Below the pieces are notes generated by a model. That model saw nothing but the letters and a program-made list of their open reading frames with translations. It ran no database searches and had not been told where the DNA came from. From Pseudo-nitzschia pungens (taxonomy: Eukaryota > Bacillariophyta > Bacillariophyceae > Bacillariales > Bacillariaceae), in NCBI GenBank assembly GCA_037355855.1, contig CM074764.1, positions 2,294,001 to 2,358,000 on the forward strand: a DNA stretch of 64,000 nucleotides. The letters are read 5' to 3'. The position numbers and the translations under genes were made by a program. Shown here piece by piece: positions 33,680 to 46,531 of this stretch (positions within the stretch are counted from its first letter, which is position 1; each line of letters opens with the position of its first letter).

Positions 33680-35100
33680 TATAGGTGGTTGCTGCTTGCT
33701 GTCACCCCTGTATTGTCGACGCGTTGCTGCTTGCTGTCCCCTCTCCCTGTATTATCGACGCGTGGTTGCTGCTTGCTGTCCCCTCTCCCTGTATTATCGA
33801 CGCGTTGCTGCTTGCTGTCCCCCCCTTGTATTATCGACGCGTTGCTGCTTGCTGTCCCCCCTATATTGTCGACACGTTGCTGCTTGCTGTCCCCCCTGTA
33901 TTATCGACGCGTTGTTGCTGCTTGCTGTCCCCCCTGTATTAAATTTTTTTTTCTACATAAATCCCTATACAATTTGTACTGGAAAATCGAATTTTTTGAT
34001 TGGCTCATTCACTCAGCACCTCTATCTACTTCCTGCTTGCTGTCCCCACTGTATTATCGACACGTAGCTGCTTGTTGCTGCTTGCTGCTGCTTGCTGTCC
34101 CCCCTGTATTATCGACGCGTTGCTGCTGTTTGCTGCTTGCTGCTTGCTGTCCCTCCTGTATTATTGACGCGTTGCTGATTGCTGGTGTTCCCCCTGTATT
34201 AATTTTTTTCTACATAAATCCCTGTACAATTTGTACTGGAAAATCGAATTTTTTGATTGGCTTGTTCACTCAGCACCTCTATCTGCTTGTTGTCCTGTAT
34301 TATTGACGCTTATCGACGCGTTGCTGCTTGCTGCTTGCTATCTCCCCTGTATTATCGACGTGTTGCTGATGCTTGCTGTTGCTTGCTGTCCCCCCCCTGT
34401 ATTATCGACGCGTTGCTGCTGCTTGTTGCTGCTTGCTGTCCCCCCCTGTATTGTCGACGCATTGCTGCTTGCTGCTGCTTGCTGCTGCTTGCTGTCCCCC
34501 CTGTATTATCGACGCGTTGCTGCTTGCTGTCCCCCCCCTGCTGTATTATCGACGCGTTGCTGCTTGCTGCTTGCTGTCCCCCCCTGCTGTATTATCGACG
34601 CGTTGCTGCTGCTTGCTGTCCCCCCTGGATTAAATTTTTTTTCTACATAAATTCCTGTACAATTTGTACTGGAAAATTGAATTTTTTGATTGGCTCATTC
34701 ACTCAGCACCTCTATCTGCTTGCTGTCCCCCCCCTGTATTATTGACGTGTTGCTGCTGCTTGCTGTCCCCCCTCTGTATTATCGACGTGTTGCTGCTGCT
34801 TGCTGTCCCCCCTCTGTATTATCGACGCGTTGCTGCTTGCTGTCCCCCCCTGCTGTATTATCGACGCATTGCTGCTTCTTGCTGTCCCCCCCCTGTATTA
34901 TCGATGCGTTGCTGCTGCTGCTTGCTGTCCCCACCCCTGTATTATCGACGCGTTGCTGCTGCTTGCTCTCCCGCTGTATTTTTTTTTTTCTACCTATATC
35001 CCTGTACAATTTGTACTGGAAAATCAAATTTTTTGATTGGCTCATTTATTTGATTGGCTCATTCACTCGTTGCTGCTGCTTGCTGTCCCTGTCCCCCCCT
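33680..35100. repeat. Higher-order minisatellite array
   Basis: The basic unit is about 35 bp: GCTGCTTGCTGTCCCCCCTG followed by TATTATCGACGCGTT. It repeats with changes in the length of the C run and the number of GCTGCTT words. At about 33940, 34199, 34631 and 34978 the array is broken by a longer spacer containing TACAATTTGTACTGGAAAAT and TTTTTTGATTGGCTCATTCA, so larger units of about 260-430 bp are nested on the short ones. Long ORFs here are by-products. Confidence 0.85.
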
Positions 35101-35371
35101 GAAGGGTGACTTCTTCTTTCACGGAAGAAATGAAATCCATAAGATCGTTCTCAAGATAATAGGTCCGGCAATCACTATTGAAATAAAGATGCTTGGAGAG
35201 CCCTTGAGATACATATCGATAGGTGAAATTGTAGCTCGATTCTTGTTTGTACCCCTTGAATGATTTTGATTTTCTTCTTCGTCCGGAGGCAATGCAGTTG
35301 CGACAATGGAATGTCTTGGGAATTCTGGGAGCATTGGCGAAGTGCCTTGGGTTTGAGGAAGCTTTCGGCAT
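35101..35371 (-). pseudogene. N-terminal fragment of the transposase-like gene
   Basis: From its ATG the frame gives MPKASSNPRHFANAPRIPKT and stays collinear with the copy at 14772 for about 88 residues (last shared part FISSVKEE) before the minisatellite begins. Changes between copies are mostly conservative. No catalytic part remains. Confidence 0.7.
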
Positions 35372-35855
35372 GGTGTTGTGCGTGACAAAAAAAAATTGTG
35401 TTTGATGATTTTTTTTATGTGAAAGAGAGAGGCCGTATGGAGACACTGCTGCAAAACGAGATGTGACTTTGAACAAAGGGCATGTGACGTGACACCACTG
35501 TAAAAAGGAAGGTGCCAGTTCTAGCCGAAGTAGTACTAAGTGATTCGTACAAAGTAATAAAAAGTGGAAATTTGGTGTGACTAAAGTGAGTCTGATTGAA
35601 AATTATTTGTGTTTCTTGAGTCAAATGTGTCAAATGGAGTGAAATTGTGATGAGTGAGTGAATATCAGAGTCAGGATCGCATCGTTTTTCTTGAAACCTG
35701 GGGGGTTGCGAAATGCGAGCTGAAAAGGTTGAGAATAATGGAAAAAAGGTTGCGAATAAAAAAATTGGGTCGCGTTTCTGAGGAAATGGTCGCGTTTGGC
35801 TCGCGATGGGGTCGCAATGGTCGCGAAACAGTTTTCAGACATAGAACATTTAAGA
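35101..35855 (-). mobile_element. 5' fragment of the Plavaka-like transposon, second copy
   Basis: It aligns in reverse with 14310-15040. The leader contains the same odd run of GCGACC/GCAACC words (35690-35830). The left edge is cut off by the minisatellite array. Confidence 0.7.
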
Positions 35856-36139
35856 TGGAGATTCAATTTAACAAGGAGAATAGTTTAAAAATTTAACACG
35901 GGCTGACCAAGTTGTACCGGGTCGTTCTTACCGGGTCAAATAGTTTTAAAAATTTAACAAGTAGATTCAAAAATGGTTGTAGCCGTTTGTACCCGGTCCG
36001 GTCAGCCCACCCAGTACATAAGATTTTTGAATTTACGTGTTAAATTTGTACGAGATACAGAAGATTTTTGAATCTACGTGTTTAATTTTTAAATAGTTTG
36101 AATCTACGTGTTAAATTGTACTAATTGTACTCGTACCAG

Positions 36140-36612
36140 TGTTAAATTGTAACCAAAATCGGTTTTCGTTTGACAAACCCTTAACCCTACATACATTACA
36201 TATGAACGCTCACACACTGCGCGAAAAGAAAATAAATCATTTTCTACTGGGTTCTCAGTACAAGAAAACAAGCAGCAGCAGCAACCACTCAGTAGAATTA
36301 ACAAGACAGCAACGTCGAATTCCCGACAAGGTTGTTGTCCTCACATCTTTAGTTTAACTCTGATTTGAATACCTTGATACTTACATCCTGCTCCCTGAGC
36401 AGCTCCCTGTAGAACTACAAGCCTAAGATCTAACTGACTGAGCCCCAAAGGTAGTTAGAATAGATCTGATCGATTCGTTCGGTCGTAGTGGTGAATCCGA
36501 GACTATCGATAGAACAGACCGGCACCCCAACCGGTTTGATTGCTCTTGCTGTATATCTCCAAGCCTGCCCTGGGATCTATCAGCTTAAACCAGTTTCAGC
36601 TACATTTTAACA
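36140..36612 (+). repeat. 5' LTR of the young Copia element
   Basis: Begins TGTTAAATTG and ends TTTTAACA. No difference from the 3' LTR was seen in a base-by-base reading. Confidence 0.9.
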
Positions 36613-37049
36613 GATTAACAGTCGCAAGCTTATTTAAGCTTGCAAAGCTGGAGATCTACTACAAGCCACACAAGATAACAAGGAACAACGACGACGACGA
36701 CGAAAGACGAAATCGACGCTGCTCTCAGTTTTAATTCCACACTGGAACACCGAGCCCCCTGTTGCAAGGCCGTTCCAGGTATTATTATTCTCCTTGTTAT
36801 TACGGTTAATACGGTACAAACGGCGTCTCCAAATTCCAAGAACTGACGGAGAAAGAATTTTTCAAAATTCTGCTGCTGCTGCACTTATTTCTCCAGTCAC
36901 GACGACGAGACGCAAAGTACAACACATAACCTTCCACTGATAGATCTGTATTCTCCGAATACAGCTGTATCTATATCTTGTATCCACCAGGCAAATATAT
37001 CTCTGTTCTTTTGCCCGGATACACCCCCTCGGATTTATCCACACCACAG

Positions 37050-37330
37050 CACGAACGTCGTTTTCGAACGACAACAACGGCGTTTTCGAACGGCGACAAC
37101 GGCGTTTCGAACAACAACGGCGACGGCGCTTTCGAACGGCAAAGCGCTCAGCAATACGCTCAGCAACTGCATAAAACGCTCAGCAACTGCTGTTTTAACC
37201 GTGTTTTCGAACGACAACAGCGCTTTCGAACAACAACGGTGTTTTAACGGTGTTTTCGAACGACAACGGCGTTTCGAACAACAACGGCGACGGCGCTTTC
37301 GAACGACAAAGCGCTCAGCAATATTTAACC
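37050..37330 (+). repeat. CG-rich tandem words in the leader of the young Copia element
   Basis: The words TTTTCGAACGACAACGGCG, TTTCGAACAACAACGGCGAC and AAAGCGCTCAGCAA recur between the 5' LTR and gag, in two larger blocks (37050-37195 and 37205-37320). They could be RNA packaging or dimerisation sequence, but this is only a guess. Confidence 0.55.
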
Positions 37331-37584
37331 TCCACTGAGTTCACGAATACAGCTGCAATAACAACTGTATTCCTCCAGGCATATTATCTTCCTATTCTTG
37401 GATCTTATTCTATCCCTGGATCTTATCCTACTTCTGGATACTGGATCCTATACCATCGAATTTCGGATATTCTATGCCATACCAAACCCGACAATGAGCT
37501 CCATTTCCTAATACCAACGAAGACACCTACCGTACCTTCCAATCTATTCAAACTGCAGCTCGCACCCGATTCAACACGAACACG

Positions 37585-40500
37585 ATGTCCGACGATCATG
37601 CAAGCACGAACACCACCGAGGCGAATGACGCATCCACAGATGACGGTGATTCCTTCTTCCCTTCGTTTGATTCCCATGTTGCACATATCCTTCGCAACTT
37701 CCTTAACATTCACACAGAGGATGGGGATATCATCTGTGATGCACTCCGCTATGTTGGCTACACCACCTGGGGTGAATTTCGGTTCTTATCCCATGACCTC
37801 ATCTCCTGTCTCCAATATGAAGACCACGGCTGTCTCGTACCCATTTCCCCTGGTCATACCCTACGGCTTCGCCCCATTGCTGCATACATGAACCACATTA
37901 AAACCACTGTCGGCTTACGAGCATCACTGGACTTCGCCAACTATAACTCCGATGATTTCCTTGAATTCCGAGCTACTTACCACGCCCCATCACTTTCACC
38001 ACCTGCTCCACCTCATCAGATGCCCCCACCCCACGAACGCACACAACCCAACCCCTCTTCCCGTTTTGCCAAAACCGATGAACAACTCAAATACGAGAAC
38101 TGGATCAAACAATCCCATGATATCACTGTTTTTGATGTTCTCAAAAATGACACTCGGTTTGAAACCTGGCTCACCGGCTTTCGTGCCCAACTTGCTGCCT
38201 ATGATTTTGATGTTGATCAATTCCTTGACCCTGACTGGGATACCTCCACTCTCCAAGGCTATCATCACAAACTCTTTCAAAAGCAATGCACCTTCTTTTG
38301 GGTCCTTGTCCTTCGTGTACTCAAATCTGACCTCTCCCTTTCCTGTGTCCAAACCCACACACCCACCATGGACGGGCGTGCTGCCTATTTCGAGTATCTC
38401 ACACTCCGTGCATCCACCTTCACTCAGGAGTTTGACATTGCCAAACAGACCCAAACCCTTCAATCCCTCAGCCTTGCCTCCTGGAAGGACTCCACTGTCA
38501 AATTCCTCACCCACTGGTTTGATCAATATGACCTCTTATGTAAGATGACAGCCCCCAAGTCCCCTATGCAATATCACATGCTCCGGACTCTCCTCCTCAA
38601 TGCCTGTGCATATGATGCTCATCTCAGTGACCAGTTTTCCAAGGTGCCCATCCCTTCCACCAGTGATCTTTCTCAAAGCACTGACACTGCTCACATCCTC
38701 AAACTCAAAACCACCCTCTTGGCTGAAGCTACCAGACTGGACTCTCGCGCGACGCTCACTCTCCCAACCTCTCGAAGCAACATCCGCGCCAACCTCCACG
38801 AAGCTTTTTCATTCCTTGACGCCTCTGAGTTGACTGATGACTTTATGGAAGATGTCCAAACCTATGCCGCTTTTCGAGCCTCTCAACCACGTGCCCCCCC
38901 TGATCCCAGCACACGTCTCCCAGAATCCTTCTGGAAAAGTCTCACACCTGATGGAATGGCCCTTTGGCGCAAGATGAACCCTGTGGATAAACGTAAATTC
39001 ATTGCTGTCCTCAATCCCACAAAATTTCCTGACCTCCATTCCTTTTCCAACACCACGCCTAAACCTGTTGGCCGCAAAGCATATGCACACTCCACCACTG
39101 ATTTCCATCGTGGCCCACACACTACCCCTGCATACCTCCCGGCTTCTACGACCCTTACTGTTGGTTCCTCTGCTACCTCTGCTGATCCCGCCACTGATGT
39201 CTCTGATGCTTTGGTCACTCAGTGGATTGCACGTCAACATGGCTCCACCCCAACTGGCTCCTTTCAGGATCTTTCCACCAGTCCCACTCCTCCACGGCCT
39301 CCCACCACCAGCACGCCTCTCGCCCAATCTCAGCTGCCCCTTGCCTCTTCCCTGTCCCCTGGCCACCCTGCCAGGCTCCTTGCTGACAACAAGCCCAAAC
39401 CCCCCACCCAACTTGTTGCTCGCATGGCTGATGGTTCCAGTTCGGTTGTTGCACACTTTGATGATCCAGTTGCTTGTCAGTCTGTTACCCATCTCCTTCA
39501 ACAACACACCAGTCCTCACAACTGGTCGGCCTGCCTACATCACACCTACCGCTGCAGCCAGGGCCGCTTCTCTACCCCCAACCTTGCCATGGTCGATCGT
39601 GGCGCAAATGGCTGTATTATTGGTCGTGACGCTTCCCTTATTTCTGTTGACGTCCCCAAACGGTTTGTCCATGTCACCGGCATTAACAACCACCAAATGC
39701 AAAACATTCCCATTGCCACTGCCGGAGCTTACTGCCAATCTAACCGTGGTCCTGTCATCCTCATTTTCCATGAATGTGCTTACACTGGGAAACATGATTC
39801 CATCATATCCTCTGCCCAGCTAGAAGCCCATCACCTCACCGTTGATGACCGATCCCTTAAATCTGGTGGGAAACAAATCATCTCCACACCTGATGGCTTT
39901 GTCTTTCCCCTCTCTATCAAGCATGGTCTCCCGTACCTCCACATGCGTCCATTCACTCCAGCTGAGTATGATTCCCTCCCACATGTGATCATGACTTCTG
40001 ATAAATTCTGGGATCCAACCCTCCTTGATAAAGATTACCTTCCCAATGATCCCTCGTTCTTGGCCCTCTACCCTCCCAGTACCGCCGACCTCCCTCACCC
40101 TGACTTTGACCTGCAAGGCACCCCACGTAATCTTCCCACCAGGACTACTGACCCTTCCTCGACGTATCACCAGACCCTCCTCAACTCCGGTTCCAACGTC
40201 CACTTCCACGAGTTTGTCCATGTCCCTAGCATTGACAACGATGGGCCTTCTGCCTCGGCCATCGCTGCTGGTTCATTTTGGCTTCACGATGCTGACTATT
40301 TTCACAGTGAACTTCTCGCTCGCTGCGCTTTCACCGCACTCCAATCCAAAATTGATCCATCTGACGATGACATCTCAGACCCCATCCTCTTTGCCACCAA
40401 CCAACCTCGCACGTCGGCTGCCACTCCTCATGACTTTGCCGCCCTGAAACCATTCTTTGCCTGGATTCCCATTGACAGGATTCATGCCACCTTTCAGAAC

Positions 40501-43500
40501 TCCACTCAATACGGTTCCATGCCCAACAGTCCTGAAGGCAACCTTTTCAAGCGTTACAAAGCACCTCAACCTGCCATGAATGTCCGTCCCTTTAATGATG
40601 ATGTCCTCTCCGATGCCATCTATTGTGACACCCCCGCCATTGATGGAGGTTCCAAAATGGCTCAACTCTTCTTTGGACGCCTTTCACACATCATCCACGT
40701 TGAACCCATGAAAACTACCGGTGAATTCCTTTCCTGCTTCCAGAATTTTGTTCGCACCTGGGGACGACCACTTCGCCTGCTTTGTGACTCTGGTAAATAC
40801 CAAGCCAGCAACCGTGTTCTTGACTACCTTTGCCTCCTCTGGATTTGGCTCTGGCAATCTGAACCATATTACCAACACCAAAACAAGTTTGAGCGACGCT
40901 ATCAAACCTTTCTCCGCACTGTCAATCGTGTCATGGATCGCACTGGCACCCCCCCTCACCTGTGGTTCCACTGCATGCAATATATTGCTGGCTTACTCAA
41001 CCATATCTCTGACCCCACTCTCCATGATCGTCAACCCATTTTTATTGCCACTGGCACTCTTGGTGACATCTCTGCCTACACCGCATTCTTTTGGTTCGAG
41101 CCTGTCTACTTCAAAGTGGATGACTCCCCCTTTGGGTCTCCCACCGAACGCTTCGGGCATTTCGTTGGCCTCGCTGATCACATTGGCAATGCCATGACCT
41201 TCAACATCTGGGTCCCTGACACCACCAAGATTGTCCCTCGGAGCAATGTCCGCACTGCTTTAGATGCCTCTACTCGCAACCAACGTGCTGGCACTTTCAC
41301 TGATGATGCCTTCCTCGCCTGGCGTCAACACCTCAATTCCTCTCACCTACCCACTGCCTCTGGTGACACTCCGTCTCGCACTGCGTATGATCCTCTTCCT
41401 GTCTCACCTGCTTCCTCTTCTGTTTATCGTGCCTCTGACACTTATGCCCAGATTGATGGCAAATGGCAAATTGTTCCACTCAAGCACAACTATGGGGAGA
41501 TGGGTGATGCACCTTTTCGTCAGGTGGTCTACACCAAAGACAAAACGGGTACTCCACGCCTTGAATCAGATTTTTGTGATCCTGAACTTGCTTATCTTGA
41601 CACAAGCGTCTCACCAGCTGATCCAAGCCTTGATTACATTCCTGACACCGGTCCATCGAAGGTAGTTCTACTTGACCATGATGGCAATCCTGTATGCAAC
41701 CAACATGGGGAGCTACAAACAATTGATGCCATCCCTCCTGATGATCTCATTGGACGTTCCTTCCTCATTTCCAATCCCAATGGCACAAGGACCCGAACCA
41801 CTGTTGTCAGCATTCTTGACAAGCTCCAAACGAACCCTGACCTCATAAAGTTCAAATGCAACCACGACAATGACACTGTTGATGACGTCATTGCATACAA
41901 TGACATCATGAATCACATCCATCGTGACGAAACTCAAGAAGATGGCCCATTGTGGGCCTTCAGACGCATTCTTGGACACCAAGGTCCATTGACTCACCGT
42001 CATCCCGACTACAAGGGAAGCCTTTACAATCTATGGGTTGAATGGGAAAACATGGAACGTACTTTTGAACCACTCAACATAATGGCAGCTGATGACCCTG
42101 TCACTGTGGCACAATATGCCAAGGAACACAACCTCTTACAAACCAGAGGTTGGAAACGACTTCGGCGCATTGTCAAACTGGCCAAACGTACCAAACAATT
42201 GGAGCGCCTCACCAAACAAGCCAAACTCAGATCCTTCAACACCAGTCCCAAGTACCAATATGGATTCCAAGTCCCCAACAATCATGAAGAAGCTGTCCAA
42301 CTGGACATCAAGAATGGCAACACCAAATGGCAAGATGCCATCAAGCTTGAAATGCAACAACTCCATGAATATGACACCTTTATTGACAATGGACTCTTTG
42401 AAGCATCCAACATTCCTTCTGGATATCAACAAATCAAAGTCCACATGATCTTCGCAGTCAAACATGATGGACGTCACAAGGCAAGACTTGTAGCCAATGG
42501 CAATCTCACAGATGTACCACTTGACAGCGTGTATGCTGGTGTGGTGTCACTCCGGGGCCTTCGCATGTGCCTGTTTGCAGCTGAACTCAACTCCCTTGAT
42601 GCATGGGGCACTGACATTGGAAATGCCTATTTAGAAGCCCTAACCTCTGAAAAGGTCTGCATCAAAGCAGGTCCAGAGTTTGGTCCACTCAAAGGTCACA
42701 TGCTGCTTATCCACAAAGCTCTTTATGGCCTATGATCTTCTGGGAAATGTTTTGGTGACCTTCTCGCTGCCTGCCTCATTGAACAAGGTTTTGAACGGTC
42801 CAAGAATGAAGCTGAAATCTTCATGCGTCCTGGCGTTAACAAACATGGGGAGCCTGTTTATGAATATGTGGCAACCTATGTTGATGATCTTTGTGTATGC
42901 ATGTCAGAACCAAACCAATTTCTTGAAGTCCTCCAAGCTGAACCCTACAACTTCAAACTCAAAGGTTCAGGACCCATGCAATTCCATCTTGGATGTGGTT
43001 TCACAAGAGACAAACATGGGATCCTATGTATGGATCCATCCAAATTCATCTCCAAACTTGAAACCTCTTATCAGCAGATGTTTGGATGCGCACCTAAAAC
43101 AAGAGCACAGTCTCCACTTGAAGAAAATGACCATCCTGAACTTGACACATCTGACTTCCTTGATGAAGAAGACAACAAGAAATACCAGAGCATGATTGGA
43201 TCCCTCCAATGGCTTGTCACGATTGGGCGCTTTGATATTCAAACAGCTGTGATGACAATGTCTAGTTTCAGAACTCAACCAAGACAAGGCCACTTGGAAC
43301 GTGCAAAACGCATCTACGGTTATGTAACAAAGTTCAAAGGATTCAAAATTCGCTTTCGCACTCAAGCTCCAGAACTCCCAGTTTCTGCCTCTGACAACAA
43401 GTCTCACGATTGGTCACTCAGTGTGTATGGTGAATGCAAAGAAGAACTGCCAACTGATGCACCAACACCACTTGGCAAACCTGTTGTCCTCAACCATTTC

Positions 43501-43983
43501 TATGATGCAAATCTCATGCATGATATTCTCTCTGGGAAAGCTATCACTGGCATTCTGCATTTTGCAAACAAAACACCAATCATGTGGTTCTCCAAGAAAC
43601 AATCCACTGTGGAAACTGCAACTTTTGGTGCTGAATTTGTTGCAGCAAGGACATGCATTGAACAGATTGTAGACTTGCGCCAATCATTTCGATACATGGG
43701 TATCCCTGTCAAAGACACATCATTTGGATGAGGAGACAATGAAAAGCAAGTACTCAGCGCTTCATTTCCTTATGCAAGACTCCACAAGAGACACAATATC
43801 CTCACATATCACTATGTTCGAGGCATGATTGCACGAGGCTTCATCAACCTGCAACACATTGTTGGTAAGGACAACTGTGCTGACATCCTCACCAAACATT
43901 GGAGTCACAATTCTGTCTATTCCCTGATTAAACCCATCTTCAACTATGAAGGCAACACCGGTGATCTTTTCATTCAAGATTGA
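37585..43983 (+). pseudogene. Copia gag-pol in one frame, two in-frame TGAs
   Basis: One frame of 2132 codons holds everything. Gag is residues 1 to about 650 without an obvious zinc knuckle. The protease motif is MVDRGANG (39589-39612), with Arg in place of the usual Thr/Ser of D-T/S-G; I recall this DRGANG form from other diatom Copia elements. Integrase shows Asp in YCDTPAIDGG, Asp in LCDSGKYQ and Glu in NKFERRYQ. RT shows TDIGNAYLEA and YVDD (42880s). RNase H shows STVETATFGAEF and ADILTKH. TGA at 42733-42735 lies in LYGL-x-SSGK, where Copia elements often have Arg; TGA at 43729-43731 precedes GDNE in RNase H. The frame ends with two TGA codons. Without readthrough only gag, protease, integrase and part of RT are made. 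Confidence 0.85.
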
Positions 43984-44025
43984 TGACATCATCCCCTGTT
44001 GGCAGATTGAACATGGCAAAATCAA

Positions 44026-44040
44026 GGAACAGATGGGGAG
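44026..44040 (+). promoter_or_regulatory. Polypurine tract of the young Copia element
   Basis: GGAACAGATGGGGAG directly abuts the 3' LTR, the expected place of the plus-strand primer. Confidence 0.65.
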
Positions 44041-44513
44041 TGTTAAATTGTAACCAAAATCGGTTTTCGTTTGACAAACCCTTAACCCTACATACATTAC
44101 ATATGAACGCTCACACACTGCGCGAAAAGAAAATAAATCATTTTCTACTGGGTTCTCAGTACAAGAAAACAAGCAGCAGCAGCAACCACTCAGTAGAATT
44201 AACAAGACAGCAACGTCGAATTCCCGACAAGGTTGTTGTCCTCACATCTTTAGTTTAACTCTGATTTGAATACCTTGATACTTACATCCTGCTCCCTGAG
44301 CAGCTCCCTGTAGAACTACAAGCCTAAGATCTAACTGACTGAGCCCCAAAGGTAGTTAGAATAGATCTGATCGATTCGTTCGGTCGTAGTGGTGAATCCG
44401 AGACTATCGATAGAACAGACCGGCACCCCAACCGGTTTGATTGCTCTTGCTGTATATCTCCAAGCCTGCCCTGGGATCTATCAGCTTAAACCAGTTTCAG
44501 CTACATTTTAACA
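44041..44513 (+). repeat. 3' LTR of the young Copia element
   Basis: The same 473 bp as the 5' LTR, immediately preceded by the purine-rich GGAACAGATGGGGAG. Confidence 0.9.
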
Positions 44514-44518
44514 ACCAG

Positions 44519-45529
44519 GTACAGAAGATTTTTGAATCTGTTGCCGTGCATGTTACCATGCATGTTACCATGCATCTCCAGGTGCACGCAATATTGCCCT
44601 AGTACTGTTAAATACTGTTGAGTATCATTAAAATACTACATTACTGTATATGTGGATAGAGCGAGAAATATCATCTGTTTTCATTACCAGATTTGCGTAC
44701 CAAATTTATCCCCATTTTGGTTTTTTCCCCTATTAGCGTACCAACAAAAGAATTTCGACTCGAAATACCCTATCTGCGTTCCCTTCGACTTCGATTGTCG
44801 TACCGTACGGTATCTGCGTTCCAGGCTCCGGAAGTAAGATTTACGGTAATGGAAGTAACCTTACGAGTACAAGTACGAGGTACCAAAATGTTATAAATGT
44901 TTAGGGAAAATCAAAAAGTCAACTTTTAGAGATCGTGTGTAACCCCTATCAACCTATATATCGTTGAAAAGCTTGAGACGAGGAGAACACAAATATGGCA
45001 GTGGTTTCCCAGTTTTATAGAGCCCAAATATTCAAAAATTTATCTTCATTACTGAATACGAACATAAACTCAAAAATAGCAATTTGATTCTCCGCGTCTC
45101 TTAGTTTCAAAAAAATCGAAACTCCGCGCACTCTCAGCGAGCACGCCGAGTCATTTCTGGACGGTTAAACCGTTAAAAGAATCTTCCACGTGTAAATTTT
45201 CGACGGTTAAATGTTGGATAAGGCCTTCCACGTGTAAATAAATAAAAAGAAGCCAATCGAATTTTGAAATAATCAATCTCTCAAACAAGTGATCCATTCC
45301 CAGCAGGAATTTTCTTTTAAAATAAACCGGTCACGGTCCCCTGTCTTTTCTCTCCATTGTCTCTCTTTCACCGTGCCGTCCTCCGATGGACAGGGCGTTG
45401 CTCATTACTCGGTCCTTCTCGCTTTTGTTGCCAAGACATCTATCAAAAGAGTAAGTATGGTACTGTATAAGGGTAACCCCATGTTTGTAGAATTAGTATT
45501 AAACTCACGCAATTCATTTTCTCCGGACG
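44519..45529. other. No gene seen; possible 5' part of the next transposon
   Basis: AT-rich, with a GCATGTTACCAT repeat near 44545-44575. If the mariner-like transposon has a left TIR it should be here, but I could not find one. Confidence 0.35.
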
Positions 45530-46510
45530 CAGGATATTGTGATTCGATACTCAACCATTCGAGGTGCAATCGATACTTAACCTTAGAGGTGCGGTCGATA
45601 CACAACGAACTTGACACGGATTCGAGGTGCGAGCCAGGTGATACGGTACTCTATTTCAATTCGATACTCAGCCAACGCGACGGGGATACGATATATTATT
45701 CGATACTCAACGATTCGAGGTGCGAGCCAGGTGAAACTCCGTTTGAATTGGATACTCTATTATTCGATACTCAACCAACGCGACGGGGATACGGTATATT
45801 GTTCGATACTCAACAATTTGATACTCAACGATTCGAGGTGCGAGCCCGGTGAAACTCCATTTCAATTCGATACTCAACGAACGCGACGGGGATATATTGT
45901 TCGGTACTCAACGACTCGATACTTAACGATTCGAGGTGCGAGCCAGGTGAAACTCCATTTCAATTCGATACTCAACGAACGCGACGGGGATTTGGTATAT
46001 TATTCGCTACACAACGATTCGATACTCAACGATTCGAGGTGCGAGCCAGGTGATACGGTACTCCATTTCAATTCGATACTCAGCGAACGCGACGGGGATA
46101 TATTATTCGATACTCAACGATTCGCGGTGCGAGCCAGGTGATACTCCACCATTTCAATTCTATACTCAACGATTCGAGGTGCCACGAACGTTCAATTCGA
46201 TACTCAAGGGATACTCCAACCGGCGTTCCACAGAAAATTTCATTTCAATTCGATACTCAACGATTCGATACTCAACGATTCGAGGTGCGAGTAACATTCA
46301 ATTCGATACTCAAGGGATACGTACTCCAACCGGTGTTCCACAGAAAATTTTGTTTCAATTCGATACTCAACGATTCGAACGTTCCAGCGAAACATTCAAT
46401 TCAATACTCAAGGGATACTCCAACCGGTCTTAAATCCCATCCCACCGAACGTACTCAACCATTCGATACTCAACGACCTTCGAGAACGTTCCAGCGAAAC
46501 ATTCCCATCC
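45530..46510 (+). repeat. Degenerate repeat array upstream of the transposase
   Basis: About twenty copies of TTCGATACTCAACGATTCGA or shorter variants occur, alternating with GGTGCGAGCCAGGTGA and GAACGCGACGGGGATA. Spacing is irregular, 40-100 bp. The array ends only about 20 bp before the transposase ATG, so it may be promoter, binding sites for the transposase, or both. Confidence 0.8.
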
Positions 46511-46531
46511 CATCAACCATACAGAAACAAA

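Larger units (their letters stand above)
36140..44513 (+). mobile_element. Young Ty1/Copia (CoDi-like) retrotransposon
   Basis: Two 473-bp LTRs that look identical by eye flank a single gag-pol frame. ACCAG is duplicated outside both (36135-36139, 44514-44518). Each LTR starts TGTTAAATTG and ends TTTTAACA. Identical LTRs mean a very recent insertion, yet the coding region holds two in-frame TGAs and no other lesion. Flanking DNA is AT-rich with repeats of GAAGATTTTTGAATCTAC. Confidence 0.9.

Noticed and set aside
33685..35109. Several long overlapping ORFs with Cys/Leu/Tyr/Pro repeats
   Set aside because: They are open in all three forward frames because the minisatellite has few stops; no protein-level signal.
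39002..41665. Long ORFs in the other frames and opposite strand of the Copia gag-pol
   Set aside because: Shadows of a 2132-codon frame whose composition keeps other frames open.
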